This document shows positions 16,231 through 25,376 of a stretch of DNA of 28,655 nucleotides, piece after piece (the stretch's first letter is position 1; each line of letters begins with the position of its first letter). Below the pieces are notes generated by a model. The model was not told the origin of the DNA, did no database searches, and worked only from the letters and a program-made list of their open reading frames with translations. The translations under genes were made by a program, and so were the position numbers. Source of the DNA: Pseudomonadota bacterium (GTDB lineage: Bacteria; Pseudomonadota; Gammaproteobacteria; Burkholderiales; Burkholderiaceae); NCBI GenBank assembly GCA_021778935.1, contig JAJYBQ010000006.1, forward strand, positions 1 through 28,655, read 5' to 3'.

Positions 16231-16932
16231 TCACCGCCACGCGACCAACCGCCACTGCAGGTAGCGCTCGACCATCGGGCCGCCGCGGTTGGGGGTGAAG
16301 TAGTGCCCTTGCGTGCGGCGCAACACCCAGCGGCCGATCCGCGGCGCGAACCAGACGACTTCGCTGCGGAAGCTTTCCGTGCGGTTGAAGTCGTTGCTGG
16401 TGAAGTCGATGCTGTTGTGATAGCGCACGGCGTCGAAGGTTCCGGCGGGAACCGCGATCGACTCCCAGCCCAGGACATGCGTGATCTGGTTCCACGGCAT
16501 GTCGAAATCGGGCGTGCGAAGGGTGTGATAGCGGGCATGCACCGATGTCGATCTCCCGGGATCGACCGGTAGCCGCGGCCACGCCGGAATCGGCTCGAGG
16601 AAGACGACGGGCGGGTCCCAGTAGGGGTCCTGCACGACCCTGCCCCAGGGTCGCTGGATTTCGTCGGCAAGTGCCTCGTGCCGGGCGCTGGTCCGTTGCA
16701 GGTGGATGTCCGGTGCAACGGCGACCAGCGTTTCGGTCACCGTGTCCACCACCATGTTGCGATACAGGTCGCGCACCTCGTACACCCAGCGTTGACCGAT
16801 GGCGGGTGGGCGGACGGTGGCCTCGGGCGGCGCCGCGATCGGCGTTCCGGCGTCGCGCCGATTGCCGATGCCGACGCACGCCGCCGGCAGCGTACAGAAG
16901 AGGCCGAGAAGAATTCTGCGGTTCGTTTCCAT
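16231..16932 (-). CDS. Putative lipoprotein of unknown function
   Basis: A 233-residue protein with a short hydrophobic N-terminus (METNRRILLGLFCTLPAAC). LPAAC is close to a lipobox, which would anchor the mature protein through Cys19 or nearby. The remainder includes GQRWVYEVRDLYRNMVVDTVTETL, DYWDPP-like and aromatic-rich segments, a GTFDAVRYHNSIDF segment, and ends in WRLVAW. This is typical of beta-rich periplasmic proteins with no enzyme motif. I do not recognise a named family. The start at 16932 is chosen because it creates the signal sequence; an upstream extension to 17040 is non-signal-like and Arg/Pro-rich. It follows the carbonic anhydrase gene on the same strand after a 97-nt gap that holds a hairpin, so it is probably a separate unit. 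Confidence 0.75.
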   Translation of the reverse strand: METNRRILLGLFCTLPAACVGIGNRRDAGTPIAAPPEATVRPPAIGQRWVYEVRDLYRNMVVDTVTETLVAVAPDIHLQRTSARHEALADEIQRPWGRVVQDPYWDPPVVFLEPIPAWPRLPVDPGRSTSVHARYHTLRTPDFDMPWNQITHVLGWESIAVPAGTFDAVRYHNSIDFTSNDFNRTESFRSEVVWFAPRIGRWVLRRTQGHYFTPNRGGPMVERYLQWRLVAWR

Positions 16933-16957
16933 GTGCCGGGTTATAGGCGAGGTGAGC

Positions 16958-16975
16958 GGGCCGCACAAGCGGCCC
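16958..16975 (-). terminator. Hairpin downstream of the carbonic anhydrase gene
   Basis: GGGCCGC (16958-16964) and GCGGCCC (16969-16975) form a perfect 7-bp GC stem with a 4-nt loop, 55 nt beyond the carbonic anhydrase stop on the minus strand. It lacks a T-run, so its termination strength is uncertain. Confidence 0.4.
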
Positions 16976-17029
16976 AGGCGAGCGGCTCCCGATGGTGGCG
17001 GCGGGACGACACCATCCCGACGCCGGTCA

Positions 17030-17683
17030 TCATGACGCAACCGGCACGTGATCCGGCGGCAGGCCGTCGAAGAAGTCGACCTCGCCGGTCTCCAGCGAAT
17101 ATTCCGCGCCGACGACGAGCAGGCCGTCGTTTTCGATCAGCTGTTCGATGAGCGGGGAGCCGTGCCGCAAATGATCCGCCGAGGCGCGGATGTTGGCCCG
17201 CACCGCGCGGCCAAGGAGCATCTCGGGGTCGCGCTCCAGGCCGGTCCCCAGCAGGTTTTCCACCGACGGGCGGACCCGGTCGACGATCGTGTGCAGGTTG
17301 CGGGACTGCATCGGCACCGGCCGTTGCAATTGTTCGATGGTTGCCAGCACTGCGCCGCAGCGCGAATGGCCCAGTACCACGACGAGCCGCGTTCCATATT
17401 GTTCGGCGGCGAATTCCACGCTACCCACCTGCGACGGCGCGACGATGTTGCCGGCAACCCGAATGACGAACAAGTCTCCCAACCCCTGGTCGAACACGAT
17501 CTCGACCGGCACCCGGGAATCCGAGCAGCCGAGGATCACGGCGAACGGCGCCTGGCCGGCGGCGGCCAATTCGAGGCGCCGTTCGTGGCTCACGACCGCG
17601 CCGCGGTTGTGCAGTTCGGTGGCGAAGCGCCGGTTGCCCGCGCGCAGTCGGGCGAGCGCTTCCTGCGCCGGGATACGATTCAC
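17030..17683 (-). CDS. Beta-class carbonic anhydrase
   Basis: Zinc enzyme interconverting CO2 and bicarbonate in the cytoplasm. The 217-residue protein has all beta-CA zinc-site residues: Cys53 and Asp55 in CSDSR (with Arg57), and His106 and Cys109 in HSRCG. VFDQGLGDLFVIRVAGNIV and a C-terminal LVVGAEYSLETGEVDFF also fit the family, whose usual length is about 210-230. Translation starts at GTG 17683, preceded by GGAGGGG at 6 nt. The GTG overlaps the methyltransferase stop as GTGA, so the two genes are co-transcribed and probably translationally coupled. A longer frame continuing upstream is the wrong register of the methyltransferase and does not represent a fusion. Confidence 0.95.
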   Translation of the reverse strand: MNRIPAQEALARLRAGNRRFATELHNRGAVVSHERRLELAAAGQAPFAVILGCSDSRVPVEIVFDQGLGDLFVIRVAGNIVAPSQVGSVEFAAEQYGTRLVVVLGHSRCGAVLATIEQLQRPVPMQSRNLHTIVDRVRPSVENLLGTGLERDPEMLLGRAVRANIRASADHLRHGSPLIEQLIENDGLLVVGAEYSLETGEVDFFDGLPPDHVPVAS

Positions 17684-18852
17684 AGCCTGCCCCTCCGATC
17701 TCCGTTGGTGAAACCGAGCAGCGGACGATCGAATCCGCGCCCGAGTGCGAATGCCTTGACCAGTTCGCCCATCTCCGCTTCGGACAGCAGGCGCTGCACC
17801 GCGCCCGCATCCGCGGCGCTTACGCCGCCGGCGAGCATCCGCTCCAGGATCCCGGCGTTCATGAGGAAGCGCGCCTGCGAGGTGTAGCCCAGCACGTCCA
17901 GGCCGGCGCCGCGCGCCGCCTCCGCGCAGGCGGAGAAGTCGACATGCGTCGTGATGTCGTTGAGGCCGGGCAGCCAGAGCGGGTCGGCGTGGGAGCGTTG
18001 GCGGTAGTGGCACATCAGGGTGCCCATCGCCCGCTGCGGATGATAGTACTCGCGCCGCGGGAAACCATAGTCGAACAGCAGCGCCACGCCGCGCTCCAGG
18101 CAGGCGCCGAGCGCCGCGATCCACGCCGCGGCGAGCGGGCACCATTCGGAGCCGTAGCCCTCCGGCAGGCGTCCCGCCTCCGGGTCCGGAGCCCCTCGCG
18201 GGAAGAGCGCCGCTTCGATCGCCGCGACTTCCTGGCGCAGGGCCGCATCGGCCGGCCGGCCTGCGAAGGCCAACTCGTCGCGCTCCCGATCCCAGGTTAC
18301 GCCGCGCTCGAATACCGCGTCGGCGCCGCGCACGAACAGACGCACCGGCAGGACGTCGAGGACTTCGTTGGCGAGCATGACGCCGGCGAACGCATCGGGC
18401 AGCGTGTCGAGCCACTGCACCGGCAATCCCGCCAGTCGCTCCTGCTGGCGGGCACGCAGATCGGCGGATACCTCGAGGATGCAATAGCGCCGCACCGGGG
18501 TTCCCCGCCGTTTCATCTCCTGCATCAATTCGGCTGCGAGCGCACCGGTTCCGGCGCCGAATTCGAGTACTTCCGCGGGGGTCGATGCGAACACCTGCGT
18601 GACCTGGGCGGCGATCGCCCGGGCGAAATAGGGCGAAATCTCGGGTGCGGTGACGAAATCCCCCGCCGCGCCGAACTTGCGGCCGGCAGCGTCGTAGTAC
18701 CCCAGGCCGGGTTCATAGAGTGCCATTTGCATGTAGGCATCGAACGGCAGCCAGCCGTCGGCCTCCTCGATGCGCGCGCGGATCCGCCCCTGCAGCGCCC
18801 GATTGCGGGCGAGCGATTCGGGGTCGGGTTCCGGGAGCGGCGGCGTCTGCAT
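17680..18852 (-). CDS. SAM-dependent methyltransferase, NDUFAF7/MidA family
   Basis: Class I methyltransferase of the DUF185 (Methyltransf_28) family; the eukaryotic relative NDUFAF7 methylates an arginine of complex I subunit NDUFS2. The 390-residue protein shows the family N-terminus (GWLPFDAYMQMALYEPGLGYYDA, then KFGAAGDFVTAPEISPYFARAIA). A SAM-binding motif VLEFGAGTGALAAELM is near residues 95-110. NEVLDVLPVRLF, LLFDYGFPRREYYHPQR with GTLMCHYRQRSHADPL, and DITTHVDFSA follow, all diagnostic. The bacterial substrate is not established. It overlaps the downstream carbonic anhydrase gene by 4 nt. No clear ribosome site precedes the ATG at 18852. In several betaproteobacteria this gene lies beside the pteridine-reductase-like SDR; here metR-metE separates them. 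Confidence 0.92.
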   Translation of the reverse strand: MQTPPLPEPDPESLARNRALQGRIRARIEEADGWLPFDAYMQMALYEPGLGYYDAAGRKFGAAGDFVTAPEISPYFARAIAAQVTQVFASTPAEVLEFGAGTGALAAELMQEMKRRGTPVRRYCILEVSADLRARQQERLAGLPVQWLDTLPDAFAGVMLANEVLDVLPVRLFVRGADAVFERGVTWDRERDELAFAGRPADAALRQEVAAIEAALFPRGAPDPEAGRLPEGYGSEWCPLAAAWIAALGACLERGVALLFDYGFPRREYYHPQRAMGTLMCHYRQRSHADPLWLPGLNDITTHVDFSACAEAARGAGLDVLGYTSQARFLMNAGILERMLAGGVSAADAGAVQRLLSEAEMGELVKAFALGRGFDRPLLGFTNGDRRGRL

Positions 18853-18989
18853 GGGGCGTATGGTAGCGGCCCGGGATGATTTGGCATTGCCCGGGGGCGC
18901 GGTCCGGCGAACACCGGGTTCCGCGCGCCGCTCCGCGCCTGCTGTCGCTTCGGGCGCAAGGGACCCGGTACGCGCCGGACTGCGGCGTG

Positions 18990-19006
18990 GCGGCGCTTCC
19001 CGCCGC
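18990..19006 (-). terminator. Possible hairpin after metR
   Basis: GCGGCG (18990-18995) and CGCCGC (19001-19006) pair around a 5-nt loop, immediately after the metR stop on the minus strand. The stem is short, very GC-rich and without a T-tract. The remaining 137 bases to the methyltransferase start show no further gene. Confidence 0.3.
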
Positions 19007-19008
19007 GC

Positions 19009-19896
19009 TCAAGGTTGCAGTCGACGTGCCGATGCGATGAACGCGCGCAGGTAGTCGACGCCGAGGTCTTCCTCGCGCGCCCCGAGAAAAATCTGCTTGG
19101 CGATGCCTTGCGGCCCCAGGCGGACCGCGGTGATGTCCATCCGGTCGGCATAGTGGTCGACCAGCCAGCGCGGCAGCGCGGTCACGCCGCGGCCGCTGGC
19201 CACCATCTGCAGCAGGATGTCGGTGGTTTCGATCGTCTTGTGGCGCCGGGGGGCGATGCCGGCCGGCGCGAGGAACTGGCTGAAGATGTCCAGTCGCTCG
19301 GGCGAGACCGGGTAGGTGATGAGGACTTCGTGCGCCAACTGCGGCGGCAGCACATGATCCATCTGCGCCAGCGGATGGTCGCGCCGCACCGCCAGAACCT
19401 GTTCGTAATCGAACACCGGTTCGAACGCGAGACCCGATCGGAACAGCGGGTCCGGCGTCACCAGCAGGTCGATTTCGTAGCCGAACAGGGCGCCAATGCC
19501 GCCAAACTGGAATTTCTGCTTCACGTCGACATCGACATCGGGCCAGGCGGCGAGATACGGCGCGACGACCTGGAGCAGCCATTGGTAGCAAGGGTGGCAC
19601 TCCATGCCGATGCGCAGGGCCCCGCGCTCGCCCTGTGCGAACTGGCGCAGGCGGCTTTCCGCGAGGGCGAGTTGCGGCAGTACCCGGTTGGCGAGCGCCA
19701 GGATGTACCGGCCCGCCGGGGTCAGGCGCAGGCTGCGTCCTTCGCGTCGCCAGATGGCGGTGCCGAGTTGGCCTTCCAGCTTGCGCATGCGGTGGCTGAG
19801 CGCCGACTGGGTCAGACAGAGCACGTCCGCCGCCGCGGTGAGCGACCCCTGCCGTTCGACCTCCTGCACGATGGCCAAGTGTTGCCGCTCGATCAT
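19009..19896 (-). CDS. metR: LysR family regulator of methionine synthesis, MetR
   Basis: A 295-residue LysR-type regulator that in enteric bacteria activates metE and responds to homocysteine. The N-terminal HTH is MIERQHLAIVQEVERQGSLTAAAD, LTQSALSHRMRKLEGQLG and REGRSLRLTPAG. The effector domain begins at about residue 90 with LRIGMECHPCYQWLLQV, a MetR-type signature, and continues with DVDVDVKQKFQFGGIGALF and ITYPVSPERLDIF. It is divergent from metE with a MetR-type box in the gap, the classic arrangement. No Shine-Dalgarno precedes the ATG at 19896. Confidence 0.95.
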   Translation of the reverse strand: MIERQHLAIVQEVERQGSLTAAADVLCLTQSALSHRMRKLEGQLGTAIWRREGRSLRLTPAGRYILALANRVLPQLALAESRLRQFAQGERGALRIGMECHPCYQWLLQVVAPYLAAWPDVDVDVKQKFQFGGIGALFGYEIDLLVTPDPLFRSGLAFEPVFDYEQVLAVRRDHPLAQMDHVLPPQLAHEVLITYPVSPERLDIFSQFLAPAGIAPRRHKTIETTDILLQMVASGRGVTALPRWLVDHYADRMDITAVRLGPQGIAKQIFLGAREEDLGVDYLRAFIASARRLQP

Positions 19897-19902
19897 ATGT
19901 AA

Positions 19903-19915
19903 TGAAAAATAGTCA
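19903..19915. promoter_or_regulatory. MetR binding box
   Basis: TGAA-AAATA-GTCA matches the MetR consensus TGAA-N5-TTCA at 7 of 8 positions. It lies 6 nt upstream of the metR ATG and 22 nt upstream of the predicted metE -35 box, where it could serve both metE activation and metR autoregulation. Confidence 0.6.
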
Positions 19916-19937
19916 TCGATACGTGAGATAAGACCAT

Positions 19938-19966
19938 TTTACTTCATGATTTGGTCTCTCTAGGAT
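19938..19966 (+). promoter_or_regulatory. Predicted metE promoter
   Basis: TTTACT (19938-19943) and TAGGAT (19961-19966) are separated by exactly 17 nt, each 4/6 to sigma-70 boxes. They place the transcript start near 19973, about 30 nt before the metE ATG. GAGG at about 8 nt serves as the ribosome site. The weak boxes suit an activator-dependent promoter with the MetR box just upstream. Confidence 0.5.
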
Positions 19967-20002
19967 GCGCTTCCTGGCTTTCCATCCATTGAGGCGTTTT
20001 CC

Positions 20003-22297
20003 ATGGTCACCACGCACAATCTCGGATTCCCCCGCATCGGCGCTCGGCGGGAGTTGAAATTCGCACTGGAGTCGTACTGGAAGGGCGAGTCTTCGTCCGC
20101 AGCGCTGCGCGACCTCGGCGCTGCGCTGCGCCAGCGGCATTGGGCGTCGCAGGCGGCCCTCGATTGGGTGCCGGTGGGTGATTTCTCGTTCTACGACCAG
20201 GTGCTGGACATGAGCGTCACGCTGGGCAACCTGCCGGAGCGGGCGCAGCGGCTTGCGGGGGACGCACTCGACCGCTACTTTCGCGTCGCGCGCGGCCGTT
20301 CCGCACCGGACGCGGCGCCCGCCGGCGGCGCGGACTGCTGCGCGGGGATCGCCGCCGGTGAAATGACCAAGTGGTTCAACACCAACTACCACTACATCGT
20401 TCCCGAACTCACCGTCGACACCGAATTCCGCCTCGATCCTGCGCGCCTGCTCGAGCAGTTGGCCGAGGCCCGGGCGGCGGGCGTCAACGCCAAGCCCGTC
20501 ATCATCGGCCCGGTGACCTACCTCGCGCTGGCCAAGGCGAAGGACGGCTCGGACCGGCTGGCGCTGCTGCCGCGCCTGTTGCCCGTCTACGCCCAGCTCC
20601 TCGACGCGCTCGCGGCCGCGGGCGCGGAGTGGGTCCAGGTCGATGAGCCGGTGCTCGCCACCGATCTCGATGCCCACTGGCGGTACGCCTTTCACGATGC
20701 GTACCACACGCTGAAGTCGGCCCGAGCCAGGTTGTTGCTCACCACCTATTTCGGTCCGCTGCGGGAAAACCTGCATCTGGCGGCGACCTTGCCGGTCGCG
20801 GGCCTGCACATCGACGTCGCGAACGGGCGCGACGACATCCTGCCGGCGTGCAACCTGCTGCCTTCGCACAAAATCCTCTCGCTCGGTGTGATCGATGGGC
20901 GCAACGTCTGGAAAACCGACCTCGGCGCCGTGCTGGATTGGCTCGAACCGGTGTCCCGGCAGTTCGGCGACCGGCTGTGGATTGCGCCGTCCTGCTCGCT
21001 GCTCCATGTGCCGGTGGACCTCGAGTGCGAGGACGATCTCGACCCGGAAGTCAAGTCCTGGATGGCATTCGCATTGCAGAAGCTCGACGAACTGCAGGTA
21101 CTGGCCACCGCGCTGCGCGAAGGGCGCGGCGCGGTTTGCGAGGCGCTGGCCGCAAATCGGAGCGCGCTGGCGGCGCGGCACGCCTCGCCGCGCACACGCG
21201 ACCCGGCGGTGCGGGCCCGTGTCACCGAGACCGCGGCGCATCGCGGCGAACGGGCGAGCGCATACCCGGTGCGTGCGGCTAGGCAGGCTGCGATATTGGG
21301 CCTGCCGGCGTATCCGACGACGACGATCGGCTCGTTTCCGCAGACCGCCGAAATCCGGCAGGTTCGCAGCGCGTTCCGGGCGGGGAAAATCGACGCCGAT
21401 GCCTACCGCCGCGCGATGGAGGGCGAGATCAGCCGGTGCGTGCGTGCGCAGGAGGAACTGGGCCTGGATGTGCTGGTGCATGGCGAGCCGGAGCGCAATG
21501 ACATGGTCGAGTATTTCGGGGAACAGCTCGAGGGCTTCGTGTTCACCCGCCACGGGTGGGTGCAGTCCTACGGCTCCCGGTGCGTGAAGCCGCCCGTCCT
21601 GTTCGGCGACATCCGCCGTCCGAAGCCGATGACGATCGACTGGATCCGACATGCGCAGTCGCAGACGGCCAAGCCGATGAAGGGCATGCTCACCGGGCCG
21701 GTGACGATGCTCAACTGGTCGTTCGTGCGCGACGACCAAGCGCGCGCGGCGTCGTGTCGCCAGCTGGCGCTGGCGATCCGCGATGAAGTGCTGGACCTGG
21801 AGCGGGCCGGCATCCGTGTGATCCAGATCGACGAGGCGGCGCTGCGCGAGGGCTTGCCGCTGCGCCGCGCGGAGTGGGACGGGTACCTGGATTGGGCGGT
21901 GACGTCGTTTCGGATCGCCGCCAACGGGGTGCGTGACGAAACGCAGATCCACACCCACATGTGCTATTCGGAGTTCAACGACATCATCGCGGCGATCGTG
22001 CGGATGGATGCCGACGTCATCACCATCGAAACCGCGCGCTCCGACATGGAATTGCTCGATGCGTTCAAGGGCGTTGCGTATCCGAACGCGATCGGGCCGG
22101 GGGTTTACGACATCCACTCCCCCAACGTCCCGACGACGGCGGAGATCGTCGCGGCGATGCGCAAGGCCGCGGCGCACATTCCCTGCGATCGCCTGTGGGT
22201 CAATCCCGATTGCGGGCTCAAGACGAGGCGCTGGGAGGAGGTGCTGCCGGCGTTGGCGAACATGGTGGCGGCGGCGAAGACGCTGCGTTTTGCCTGA
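20003..22297 (+). CDS. metE: Cobalamin-independent methionine synthase MetE
   Basis: Transfers a methyl group from 5-methyltetrahydropteroyl-tri-glutamate to homocysteine, giving methionine without vitamin B12. The 764-residue length is normal. The N-terminal domain begins [25 protein letters not shown] and contains [13 protein letters not shown]. The catalytic domain starts with [15 protein letters not shown]. The zinc and homocysteine ligands are His652, Cys654 ([11 protein letters not shown]), Glu676 ([10 protein letters not shown]) and Cys737 (NPDCGLKTR), each exactly 11 residues beyond the E. coli positions. The ATG has a GAGG ribosome site and a promoter with an upstream MetR box. It is transcribed away from metR. 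A short insertion (residues about 95-112, Ala/Gly/Asp-rich) and Pro/Arg-rich linker are the only departures noticed. Confidence 0.98.
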   Translation: MVTTHNLGFPRIGARRELKFALESYWKGESSSAALRDLGAALRQRHWASQAALDWVPVGDFSFYDQVLDMSVTLGNLPERAQRLAGDALDRYFRVARGRSAPDAAPAGGADCCAGIAAGEMTKWFNTNYHYIVPELTVDTEFRLDPARLLEQLAEARAAGVNAKPVIIGPVTYLALAKAKDGSDRLALLPRLLPVYAQLLDALAAAGAEWVQVDEPVLATDLDAHWRYAFHDAYHTLKSARARLLLTTYFGPLRENLHLAATLPVAGLHIDVANGRDDILPACNLLPSHKILSLGVIDGRNVWKTDLGAVLDWLEPVSRQFGDRLWIAPSCSLLHVPVDLECEDDLDPEVKSWMAFALQKLDELQVLATALREGRGAVCEALAANRSALAARHASPRTRDPAVRARVTETAAHRGERASAYPVRAARQAAILGLPAYPTTTIGSFPQTAEIRQVRSAFRAGKIDADAYRRAMEGEISRCVRAQEELGLDVLVHGEPERNDMVEYFGEQLEGFVFTRHGWVQSYGSRCVKPPVLFGDIRRPKPMTIDWIRHAQSQTAKPMKGMLTGPVTMLNWSFVRDDQARAASCRQLALAIRDEVLDLERAGIRVIQIDEAALREGLPLRRAEWDGYLDWAVTSFRIAANGVRDETQIHTHMCYSEFNDIIAAIVRMDADVITIETARSDMELLDAFKGVAYPNAIGPGVYDIHSPNVPTTAEIVAAMRKAAAHIPCDRLWVNPDCGLKTRRWEEVLPALANMVAAAKTLRFA

Positions 22298-22387
22298 GCG
22301 CCGCCCGCCGGCGATTCCCGAACCCGATACACTGCGCGGTGGGCGCGCCGGGCGCGACCCGCGGTGCGGGAAAAGGGGTTCGCGAGG

Positions 22388-23167
22388 ATGGCTGGAGGGG
22401 CGGGGCGATCGGAAGGGCGGGTGGCAGTGGTGACGGGCGGGGCGCGCCGTCTCGGCGCCGCCATTGCGGCCGCCCTGGCGAGCCATGGGTGGGACGTTGT
22501 CGTGCATTACCGGCATTCGCGCGACGACGCGTTGCGGGTCGTCGCCGACATCCAGGCCGCGGGCCGGCGGGCGGCGGCCGTGTCCGGCGATCTGTCGCGC
22601 GGGGACGAGGTCGATGGGCTGCTGGACGCGTGCGATCGCGCCCTGGGGCCGGTGCGCTGCCTGGTCAACAATGCGTCGGTTTTCGAGTTCGATACCGCCG
22701 CGACGTTTTCCCGGCAGGCGTTCGATCTGCACATGGCCACCAACCTCGCCGCGCCGGTGCGGTTGGCGCAGTTGCTGTACGCGCGCATGCCCGAGGACGC
22801 GCGTGGCGTGGTCGTCAATCTGCTCGACCAGAAGCTGTGGAATCCCAACCCGGACTTCTTCTCCTATACGCTGTCCAAGGCGGCGCTGGAATCGGCAACC
22901 GGGCTGATGGCCCGGACGCTGGCGCCGAAACTGCGCGTCGTCGGCGTGGCGCCGGGTGTCAGCCTTCCTTCCCCTGGACAGTCGCAGGCGGGTTTCGCGT
23001 CGGCGTTTCGCGACACGCCGCTCGGCCGATCCAGCACGCCGGAGGACATCGCCGGCGCCGTCGCGTTCCTCGCCGATGCGTCGGCGATCACCGGCACCAC
23101 CCTGCTCGTCGATGGTGGGCAGCATCTCGTGCCGTCGGCGCGCGACGTCGCGTTTTCGAACCGCTGA
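22388..23167 (+). CDS. SDR oxidoreductase, pteridine/dihydromonapterin reductase-like (FolM-type)
   Basis: NADP(H)-dependent short-chain dehydrogenase, probably reducing a pterin or dihydrofolate. It has 259 residues from ATG 22388. The cofactor motif TGGARRLG carries the double Arg typical of pteridine reductases. HYRHSRDDA and NNASVFE follow, and the active-site Tyr-xxx-Lys is in [12 protein letters not shown]. The usual catalytic Ser region reads [17 protein letters not shown], as in FolM/PTR1 relatives. [13 protein letters not shown] closes the fold. An in-frame GTG at 22364 could add eight residues, but the ATG has AAAAGGGG 9 nt upstream. It precedes folB with a 33-nt gap, which supports a pterin role. 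The exact substrate is inferred. Confidence 0.88.
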   Translation: MAGGAGRSEGRVAVVTGGARRLGAAIAAALASHGWDVVVHYRHSRDDALRVVADIQAAGRRAAAVSGDLSRGDEVDGLLDACDRALGPVRCLVNNASVFEFDTAATFSRQAFDLHMATNLAAPVRLAQLLYARMPEDARGVVVNLLDQKLWNPNPDFFSYTLSKAALESATGLMARTLAPKLRVVGVAPGVSLPSPGQSQAGFASAFRDTPLGRSSTPEDIAGAVAFLADASAITGTTLLVDGGQHLVPSARDVAFSNR

Positions 23168-23200
23168 ACCCTGGTTCAGCATTGCATCGTACGGAATTTC

Positions 23201-23599
23201 ATGGCTACGTTATTGAGCGATCCGCGCCTGGCGCAGTGCCGACGCATCTTTCTGCGCGACTGGGTGGTCGAGGCCAACATCGGCGTGTATTCGAACGAGC
23301 GGGGGGTCATGCAACGCCTGCTGCTCAACATCGACCTGTATGTCCGCTTGTCCCATTCGACGCCGGTTCGCGACGCGCTGGAGGAGGTCGTCGATTACGA
23401 CTTCATCCGTGAGGTCGTGCGCAATCGCCTGGCGCGGGGGCATGTCAACCTTCAGGAGACGCTGGTCGACGACGTCGCGTCCGAGCTCCTGCAACACCCG
23501 GCCGCCGTCGCGGTGCGGGTGGCGAGCGAAAAGACCGAGATTTATGAAAACGTGGCGGGAATCGGTGCCGAGATCCTGCGCTTCCGGGACGCGCCGTGA
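23201..23599 (+). CDS. folB: Dihydroneopterin aldolase FolB
   Basis: Converts 7,8-dihydroneopterin to 6-hydroxymethyl-dihydropterin in folate biosynthesis. The 132-residue protein matches Fol[20 protein letters not shown] (with the conserved Glu in an ANIGVY rather than the usual EACIGVY context), [22 protein letters not shown], and the conserved Glu in [31 protein letters not shown] matches the C-terminal substrate-binding strand with an essential Lys. It sits between the pterin-reductase-like SDR and ttcA and overlaps ttcA by GTGA, indicating an operon. Confidence 0.93.
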   Translation: MATLLSDPRLAQCRRIFLRDWVVEANIGVYSNERGVMQRLLLNIDLYVRLSHSTPVRDALEEVVDYDFIREVVRNRLARGHVNLQETLVDDVASELLQHPAAVAVRVASEKTEIYENVAGIGAEILRFRDAP

Positions 23600-24492
23600 G
23601 CGTGGTGGAGATCCCGGTCGCCATGCCGTCGCGCCGCCGTGCGGAGCGCGACGCGCGGGAGCGCCGCAAGCTGGAAAAGCGCCTGGTCCGCCTGACCGCG
23701 CAGGCGATTACCGATTACGCGATGATCGAACCCGGCGATCGCGTCATGGTCTGCCTGTCGGGCGGCAAGGATAGCTACGGGCTGCTGGAGATGCTGCGCA
23801 TCCTGCGGGCGCGCGCACCGGTCGCGTTCGATCTCGTCGCCGTCAACCTGGACCAGAAGCAGCCGGGGTTCCCGGCGCACGTGCTGCCCGAATATCTGCG
23901 GGGGCTGGACGTGCCGTTCCACATCGAGACGCAGGACACGTATTCCATCGTCCAGCGCCTGATCCCCGAGGGCAAGACGATGTGTTCGTTGTGCTCGCGA
24001 CTTCGCCGCGGTGTGCTCTACCGGGTGGCGAGCGAACTCGGTGCGACCAAGATCGCGCTGGGCCACCACCGCGACGACATCCTGGGGACGTTTTTTCTGA
24101 ACCTGTTCTACGGCGGGCGGATCAAGGCGATGCCGCCGAAACTGGTGTCCGACGACGGACGCCACGTCGTGATCCGGCCGCTGGCGTACGTCCCGGAAGA
24201 CGACCTCGCGCGCTATGCGCAGGACCGGCAGTTTCCGATCATTCCTTGCAATCTCTGCGGCTCGCAGGAAAACCTGCAGCGCAAGCAGGTCAAGAACATG
24301 GTTGCGGAGTGGGAGCGGCGCTTCCCCGGACGCACGGAAAACGTGTTCCGCGCGCTGGCCCGGGTGACGCCGTCGCACCTCATGGATCGGGCGCTGTTCG
24401 ATTTCACCGGCGTGCGCGCGGACGGTAGCCCGAACCCGGCTGGCGACATCGCATTCGACGACGACCCGGAGGCGTGCCCGTCGGCGCCGTGA
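23596..24492 (+). CDS. ttcA: tRNA 2-thiocytidine(32) synthetase TtcA
   Basis: Iron-sulfur, ATP-dependent enzyme that thiolates cytidine 32 of certain tRNAs. The 298-residue protein has the PP-loop SGGKDS at residues 55-60. The two Cys pairs C130-S-L-C133 and C218-N-L-C221 match the family cluster motifs. [21 protein letters not shown] and RKQVKNM are also diagnostic. The start is GTG at 23596, overlapping the folB stop by 4 nt. The C-terminal tail after about residue 270 ([12 protein letters not shown]) is short and variable. Transcription from the folB side is likely. No strong terminator was found before the next gene. Confidence 0.96.
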   Translation: MSVVEIPVAMPSRRRAERDARERRKLEKRLVRLTAQAITDYAMIEPGDRVMVCLSGGKDSYGLLEMLRILRARAPVAFDLVAVNLDQKQPGFPAHVLPEYLRGLDVPFHIETQDTYSIVQRLIPEGKTMCSLCSRLRRGVLYRVASELGATKIALGHHRDDILGTFFLNLFYGGRIKAMPPKLVSDDGRHVVIRPLAYVPEDDLARYAQDRQFPIIPCNLCGSQENLQRKQVKNMVAEWERRFPGRTENVFRALARVTPSHLMDRALFDFTGVRADGSPNPAGDIAFDDDPEACPSAP

Positions 24493-24671
24493 ATCAGCGC
24501 GGGCCCAAGGGCCAATGCCCACAATCGGGCGCGCGGATCCGTTCTCATTTCTGTGGATTTCCTGTGCCATCCGCATGAAATTGCGGAGAACTACCGGAAT
24601 TCGCTTCACCCTGGCGGGTGGCGCTGTTACCCTTCCGGCTTTGCTTTGTGTTCGAATACCGACGACGCGCC

Positions 24672-25367
24672 GTGGATACGCACCTTCATCACGAATCCCA
24701 TTTCCATGCCAGCCAGACCGTGCGCGACGTGGTGGTCGGCATGGCCGACGGGTTGACGGTTCCATTTGCATTGGCGGCGGGCATCAGCGGGGTGACCACC
24801 ATGGCGAGCACCGTGATCACCGCCGGCGTGGCCGAGATCGCGGCGGGTGCGATCGCGATGGGCTTGGGCGGCTATCTGGCGGCCAAGACCGAGGCCGAGC
24901 ACTATGCGGCCGAATTGCGGCGCGAAGAGATCGAGATCGTCGAGAAGCCGCAGGCCGAGATGGACGAGGTGGCCGACGTCTTCCGGCAGTACGGATTGAC
25001 GGAGGCGCACTACGGCCCGGTCATCCAGGGCCTGCGTGAGCGTCCCGTCGCGTGGCGCGATTTCATGATGCGCTTCGAACTGGGGTTGGAGAAACCCGAT
25101 CCTGCCGGCGGACAGCGTTCGGCGATGACGATCGGGGCCAGCTATGTCGTGGGCGGTGCGGTGCCGCTTGCACCGTATGTGTTCCTCTCCAGCGTACCGC
25201 AGGCCCTGCCGTGGTCGGCCGCGTTCACGCTCATCGCACTGGGCCTGTTCGGCTACGCCAAGGCGCGCTTCACCGGCGCGGAGCCGTTTCGTTCGGGCGT
25301 GCAGACGATGGTGATCGGGGGCGCGGCGGCGGCAGTGGCGTTCGGGTTGGCGAGATTGGTGGGGTAG
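24672..25367 (+). CDS. VIT1/CCC1 family iron/manganese transporter
   Basis: Membrane transporter of the CCC1/VIT1 family, which moves Fe2+ or Mn2+ out of the cytoplasm. From GTG 24672 it has 231 residues. A His-rich N-terminus (HLHHESHFH) precedes TM1 (VRDVVVGMADGLTVPFALAAG, with the conserved Asp) and TM2 (EIAAGAIAMGLGGYLAAKTEAEHY, with Met/Glu). A Glu-rich cytosolic metal-binding loop spans about residues 78-145, and three more helices follow. This layout is that of VIT1 proteins with the metal-binding domain. The start is uncertain: no good ribosome site, and an in-frame GTG at 24618 would add 18 residues (MALLPFRLCFVF). The 179 bases before it show no convincing riboswitch or promoter. 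It converges with slmA. Confidence 0.9.
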   Translation: MDTHLHHESHFHASQTVRDVVVGMADGLTVPFALAAGISGVTTMASTVITAGVAEIAAGAIAMGLGGYLAAKTEAEHYAAELRREEIEIVEKPQAEMDEVADVFRQYGLTEAHYGPVIQGLRERPVAWRDFMMRFELGLEKPDPAGGQRSAMTIGASYVVGGAVPLAPYVFLSSVPQALPWSAAFTLIALGLFGYAKARFTGAEPFRSGVQTMVIGGAAAAVAFGLARLVG

Positions 25368-25376
25368 CAGGCATTG

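Noticed and set aside
17030..18484. A 484-residue minus-strand frame that appears to fuse an N-terminal domain to carbonic anhydrase
   Set aside because: The upstream half is the wrong register of the methyltransferase gene (Arg/Ala/Gly-rich, no motifs). A ribosome site and GTG at 17683 define the real anhydrase start.
19913..23182. A 1089-residue minus-strand open frame opposite metE and the SDR gene
   Set aside because: It is antisense to metE, which keeps every catalytic residue at the expected place. The composition is Arg/Gln/His/Asp-rich with no recognisable domain.
24493..24671. Manganese (yybP-ykoY) riboswitch before the VIT1/CCC1 gene
   Set aside because: Fragments such as GGAGAACTAC and CCCTGGCGGGTGG were considered, but the conserved loops and pairing order could not be found.
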